From Inia geoffrensis (Eukaryota; Chordata; Mammalia; Artiodactyla; Iniidae): a DNA stretch of 64,000 nucleotides. Positions 62,361-64,000 of the stretch are shown one piece after another. Within the stretch, counting starts at the first letter, position 1; every line of letters begins with the position of its first letter. The translations under genes were made by a program, and so were the position numbers. The notes under the pieces were generated by a model. That model had not been told where the DNA came from. It made no database searches and was given only the letters and a program-made list of their open reading frames with translations. The stretch spans positions 1 through 64,000 of the forward strand of contig JAZAQT010000629.1 in the NCBI GenBank assembly GCA_036417435.1, given 5' to 3'.

Positions 62361-64000
62361 TTTGGGACCCGTGGAATGGGAACCATGCACCATTACCTCA
62401 AAGGGTCTGCATTCCCTCACCAATAGTATCAGCCCCAAGTGTCCAGCCTTATCTCTCCCCCAGCTGTGGATGTAGAGGTGGTAAATCCAAGATTCCTCAC
62501 AAGCCCTGAAGGACTTATTTAAGAATTTCTCTCTATTTAACATTCCTTGTGTTTTGTTTTTCAAATTTATTTTTATAAGGGGATTTAGCTTATTGACACT
62601 GCTGTGTGTATGGTGCTGTACACAAATGATTTTCTTATGGAGACCTATAAATGTATGGGTTTTAATTTTCTTCATAGTCAGGCATATTCCTAGGTTTTGA
62701 ATACGGGGCGTTGAGTCCATATGGTTGAGCGAGGAGTAGGTCTTGTCTAATAAACCTTTGGCTTATGGAATGTTATCTGTCCTAACGTCAACCTCTGGTT
62801 TTATGCAGCCTCCGCACTCTCCTTTACCCTTAAGCAAGCCTAAGTTTCTTTTGTAAATGTGAGACTCTGTTGTGTTTTGAAATGCAGCTCACGCGTAGCC
62901 GTGTTTACATTCCCGGTATTAGTGATATCTTATGATGTTTCTTTTTCTGTTTGACTTATTTCACTTAGAATCATCATAACTAAATCCTGTCATTATGCTG
63001 CTACTGGTGTGTTGCCATGGATTTCATTGTTGAGTGATATTCCATTGTAGGGATGTACCACAACTTCTATATCCATTTTTCTCTTTCTGGGCTATTAAAG
63101 TTGTACCATAGTCAAGGATCCCGTACACAGAGCAGCCCCAAACTTTGGTGTGGCTGTGTCTTTTTCATTTAAATTTTCCGAATCTATAGCACCATAAGTG
63201 GAAGTGCCCTAGGCTCTCTAGCTTGGTTTTTCCTTTGTTCCAGGAAACACCATCCACTTCTCCAGAGTGGCTGTTGGCAATTTACATCCCGCCCATCAGC
63301 ATAACAAGGCTGCCGGTTCTCCACGGCCTGTCCTGCCTCTCTGGATTTTACACTTTTTTTGGACGGCCCTTTGGATCGGTGGGAAGTGAGACTTCCTTGT
63401 AGTGCGGATTTCCATTGCAGGCTTGCTTGGTTGGCCAAAAAGGGCGTATGCGTTTTTTCCTGAATATATTCAGGAAAAAACGCATACGCCCTTTTTGGCC
63501 AAGTGCATCACTGTCGAACTGCTGCCTCTTTTCCTACGCTTTCAGAGCAATTCTTATCTACCCCCTGATATCTGTTTTCTGCAATTCTGCGTCGCGTTCA
63601 AGTCCTCTTCACAGCCTTCCTTCAATAAATTTTTGGATGATAGGGGTCATTTGGAACTCTGCAGGATTGTGAGTTACAGTGCCAAAGATCTCCTTTTCTC
63701 AACTCACTTTCTTGTGAGCTGACCGAAAACCCGAAGAATTGCTTCAGGCCCTAATCTCGTTCCGGCATGGCCCGCTGAGCCTTTGGTGAATTCTTCTTCC
63801 TGTAGGGAAATCAGAGTTCAATGTGCCCGTCCAAACACATCGAGTTAGCCGCTCATTGGTTCTCCTTATTCCTGTTCATCTTCCACAGAAATTGCAAACT
63901 GTGCCAAACAAGAGGTCAAAGGCACTGACTCTCCAAGTGGGGAGAATGTTAATATCGCATCTGGAACGGCGAACTCGAGTATCAGGGGGCGAAAATGGCG
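62361..64000. repeat. Satellite unit 37, partial (1,640 bp present)
   Basis: Palindrome 63431-63502 intact. Cut by the window end about 95 bp short of a full unit. Unusually many private changes lie in 62701-62900, in the L1 part: GGGGCGTTGAG, CCATATGGTTGAGCGAGG, AATAAACCTTTGG, CTAACGTCAACC, CCTCCGCACTC, CTTTACCCTT, CAGCTCACGCG. Confidence 0.95.

Larger units (their letters stand above)
1..64000. repeat. Tandem satellite array, ~1.735-kb unit, 37 copies
   Basis: The same ~1,735-bp sequence recurs from the first to the last base with no interruption and no inversion. Successive TTTGGGACCC phase marks lie 1,732-1,736 bp apart, except four units of 1,707 bp that share one 29-bp deletion. Each unit carries one BamHI-type GGATCC (756-761 in unit 1), one EcoRI-type GAATTC (1428-1433), and CTCGAG and AGATCT sites, so complete digestion would give a ~1.7-kb ladder. 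Neighbouring units differ by scattered substitutions and single-base indels. Unit length, L1 content and the mariner palindrome fit the common cetacean satellite as I remember it; that name is inference. Such arrays are usually pericentromeric or interstitial heterochromatin, but nothing here fixes the chromosomal position. Confidence 0.97.

Noticed and set aside
1..64000. CRISPR array or other prokaryotic system
   Set aside because: The repeat unit is ~1.7 kb with mammalian L1 and mariner parts, and there are no short repeats separated by unique spacers.
1..64000. Segmental duplication of a gene cluster
   Set aside because: No unit contains a plausible exon-intron gene. Periodicity, uniform orientation and mutual identity are those of satellite DNA.

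Overview
The whole window is one uninterrupted tandem array of a long mammalian satellite repeat: 36 complete units and a 37th cut by the window end, all head to tail in the same orientation. The usual period is 1,735-1,736 bp. Four units are 1,707 bp, one is 1,732 and one is 1,734. I see no protein-coding gene, RNA gene, CRISPR array, bacterial feature or unique sequence. The many small open frames recur once per unit and are by-products of the repeat. Units are counted here from the motif TTTGGGACCC, which falls at base 1.

Each unit is a chimera with three parts, given in unit-1 coordinates. (i) About 185-1062 is an old antisense fragment of a LINE-1 3' end: poly-T side, 3' UTR, then the C-terminal end of ORF2 on the minus strand. 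(ii) 1071-1142 is a perfect 72-bp palindrome whose outer arms match the terminal inverted repeats of the mariner-type MITE common in ruminants and whales. (iii) 1143 to about 1920, running into the next unit, is roughly 780 bp of sequence I do not recognise.

Organism: certainly a placental mammal. The L1 subfamily look and the GGTTGGCCAAAAAG mariner ends point to Cetartiodactyla. A dominant satellite of about 1.74 kb fits what I remember of the 'common cetacean satellite' (about 1.75 kb in most whales, about 1.58 kb in true dolphins). I therefore favour a non-delphinid cetacean, but this is inference from memory.

Layout: units 1-10 (1-17348) are ordinary diverged neighbours without obvious higher-order pattern. 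Units 11-35 (17349-60624) carry a higher-order structure. I label unit types by shared marker variants: C, H, L, T, E, G, F, D. Units 12-19 read C-H-L-T-E-G-F-D. Units 23-31 read C-H-L-L-T-E-G-F-D/L, nearly identical to the first block, with shifts of 19,006 bp (C-H-L) and 20,741 bp (T-E-G-F-D). Units 32-35 are a third, partial and more diverged pass (T, L/E hybrid, G, F). Units 36-37 fall outside the pattern, and unit 37 carries a cluster of private changes. Several unequal-crossover footprints can be read directly: a duplicated unit (25/26), a duplicated 1,707-bp unit (21/22), and hybrid units (31, 33).
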